Below, in pieces: positions 38,422 to 39,382 of a DNA stretch of 39,382 nt. The position numbers and the translations under genes were made by a program. The notes beneath the pieces were generated by a model. That model ran no database searches, was not told where the DNA came from, and worked only from the letters and a program-made list of their open reading frames with translations. Every line of letters begins with the position of its first letter. The first letter of the stretch is position 1. This DNA is from Candidatus Fermentithermobacillaceae bacterium (GTDB lineage Bacteria; Bacillota; Sulfobacillia; Fermentithermobacillales; Fermentithermobacillaceae). Where the stretch lies: contig DUSU01000077.1 in assembly GCA_012842425.1 (NCBI GenBank), positions 1-39,382 of the forward strand, in the 5' to 3' direction.

Positions 38422-39382
38422 ATGGGAAGCCGGACAGGTAAGCCGTTTACCGGGGGCCCGACGCCCGGCTCCGGCAATATGCGTATAAATGTCGACCGGT
38501 TATGGGATGACCTCTCGGAGCTCTCGGGAATAGGCCGGGGCGAGAGGGGCGTATCCAGGCTGGCCTTCAGTCCTGCCGACATGGAGGGCAGGCGGTGGCT
38601 CCTCGGGAAGTTCGAGGAGGCCGGCCTAGCGGCGCGGATGGACGCCTACGGCAATGTCTTCGGGAGGCTACAAGGGGCGGGCCCGGAGGTCATCCTCATA
38701 GGTTCTCACATCGACACCGTCCCCGAAGGCGGCATGTTCGACGGGGCTTTGGGCGTCCTCGCCGGTCTCGAATGCCTAAGGGCTCTCAAAGAGATTAGAG
38801 GCCCGCTTCCCTATACCGTTGAGGTAGCCGCTTTTGCCAACGAAGAAGGTTCCAGGCTGGGTCCCGGCATCTTTGGCTCCAGGGCGCTACTTGAGGGCAT
38901 CCCTCAGGATGAATGGGCGAAGGTATACCCGGTGCTCAAAGAGGCAGGTTTGCCGGTAGATGGCTTTGAGCCGGGCCCGACCCTCAGGCCGTCAGAGCTC
39001 CGGGCATACCTCGAGCTTCACATAGAGCAGGGAGGAGTCCTGGATACATCAGGTGAGGACATCGGAGTTGTCCAGGGGATCGTCTGTATCCAGTCCTTTG
39101 GAGCCATTTTCAAAGGTGAACCCAACCACGCCGGCACGACGCCCATGGGTAGCCGTAAAGATGCGCTCTTGGGCGCCGCGGAACTCGTCCTTGCGGTGCC
39201 TTCCGCGGTCCGCGAAAGAGGCTCGGACACGACCGTGGGCACGTGTGGCCAGATCAGGATTTCTCCGGGCGGGAGGAACATCATTCCCGGTCTTGCGGAG
39301 CTGAGCGTCGAAGTCCGCGACCTTCGAGAGGACGTAGCAGGCCGGGTTGTGGAGTCGATCAGAAAGAGGGCTTACGAGATAG
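38422..39382 (+). CDS. M20 family hydrolase, allantoate amidohydrolase / N-carbamoyl-L-amino-acid hydrolase type (3' truncated by the window)
   Basis: My translation from ATG 38422: ...VILIGSHIDTVPEGGMFDGALGVLAGLE...FANEEGSRLGPGIFGSRAL...LELHIEQGGVLDTSGEDIGVVQGI...GEPNHAGTTPMGSRKDAL...GGRNIIPGLAELSVEVRD; absent from the ORF track because no stop occurs before the window end. Confidence 0.9.
   Translation, partial: MGSRTGKPFTGGPTPGSGNMRINVDRLWDDLSELSGIGRGERGVSRLAFSPADMEGRRWLLGKFEEAGLAARMDAYGNVFGRLQGAGPEVILIGSHIDTVPEGGMFDGALGVLAGLECLRALKEIRGPLPYTVEVAAFANEEGSRLGPGIFGSRALLEGIPQDEWAKVYPVLKEAGLPVDGFEPGPTLRPSELRAYLELHIEQGGVLDTSGEDIGVVQGIVCIQSFGAIFKGEPNHAGTTPMGSRKDALLGAAELVLAVPSAVRERGSDTTVGTCGQIRISPGGRNIIPGLAELSVEVRDLREDVAGRVVESIRKRAYEI

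Noticed and set aside
1-39382. CRISPR array, rRNA, tRNA, prophage or intact transposase
   Set aside because: No regular spaced repeats, no tRNA-like cloverleaf strings, and no recognisable phage or transposase proteins were seen.

Overview
A GC-rich (about 60%) chromosomal window that looks like Bacillota (RNase J, AddAB, YheC/D, PurS/Q/L and a ydaO-type riboswitch). I see about 24 genes and no tRNA, rRNA, CRISPR or intact transposon. Order: a 17M-like stress protein and its terminator; RNase J; addB-addA; a small convergent ORF; a DRG/Obg-like TGS GTPase directly followed by an 892-aa YheC/D ATP-grasp protein; a beta-lactamase-fold serine hydrolase; tdh-kbl (threonine catabolism); an HD-GYP protein (minus strand); an MFS transporter; a c-di-AMP (ydaO/yuaA) riboswitch leading a three-gene cassette (D-Ala-D-Ala-ligase-like ATP-grasp, octopine/nopaline-dehydrogenase family, B12-binding/mutase-like protein); an S9 peptidase (minus strand); guaA-purB-purC-purS-purQ-purL; an ABC ATPase plus permease; and two M20-family amidohydrolases, the last cut by the window end. 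The best candidate for an undescribed system is the riboswitch cassette at about 20.64-25.0 kb. It could be a c-di-AMP-controlled pathway making or degrading an opine-, peptide- or amino-acid-derived small molecule. The second candidate is the GTPase-YheC pair, where the YheC protein appears to carry an N-terminal amidoligase-like domain without its catalytic motifs. Family assignments come from motif recognition by eye; no database search was run.
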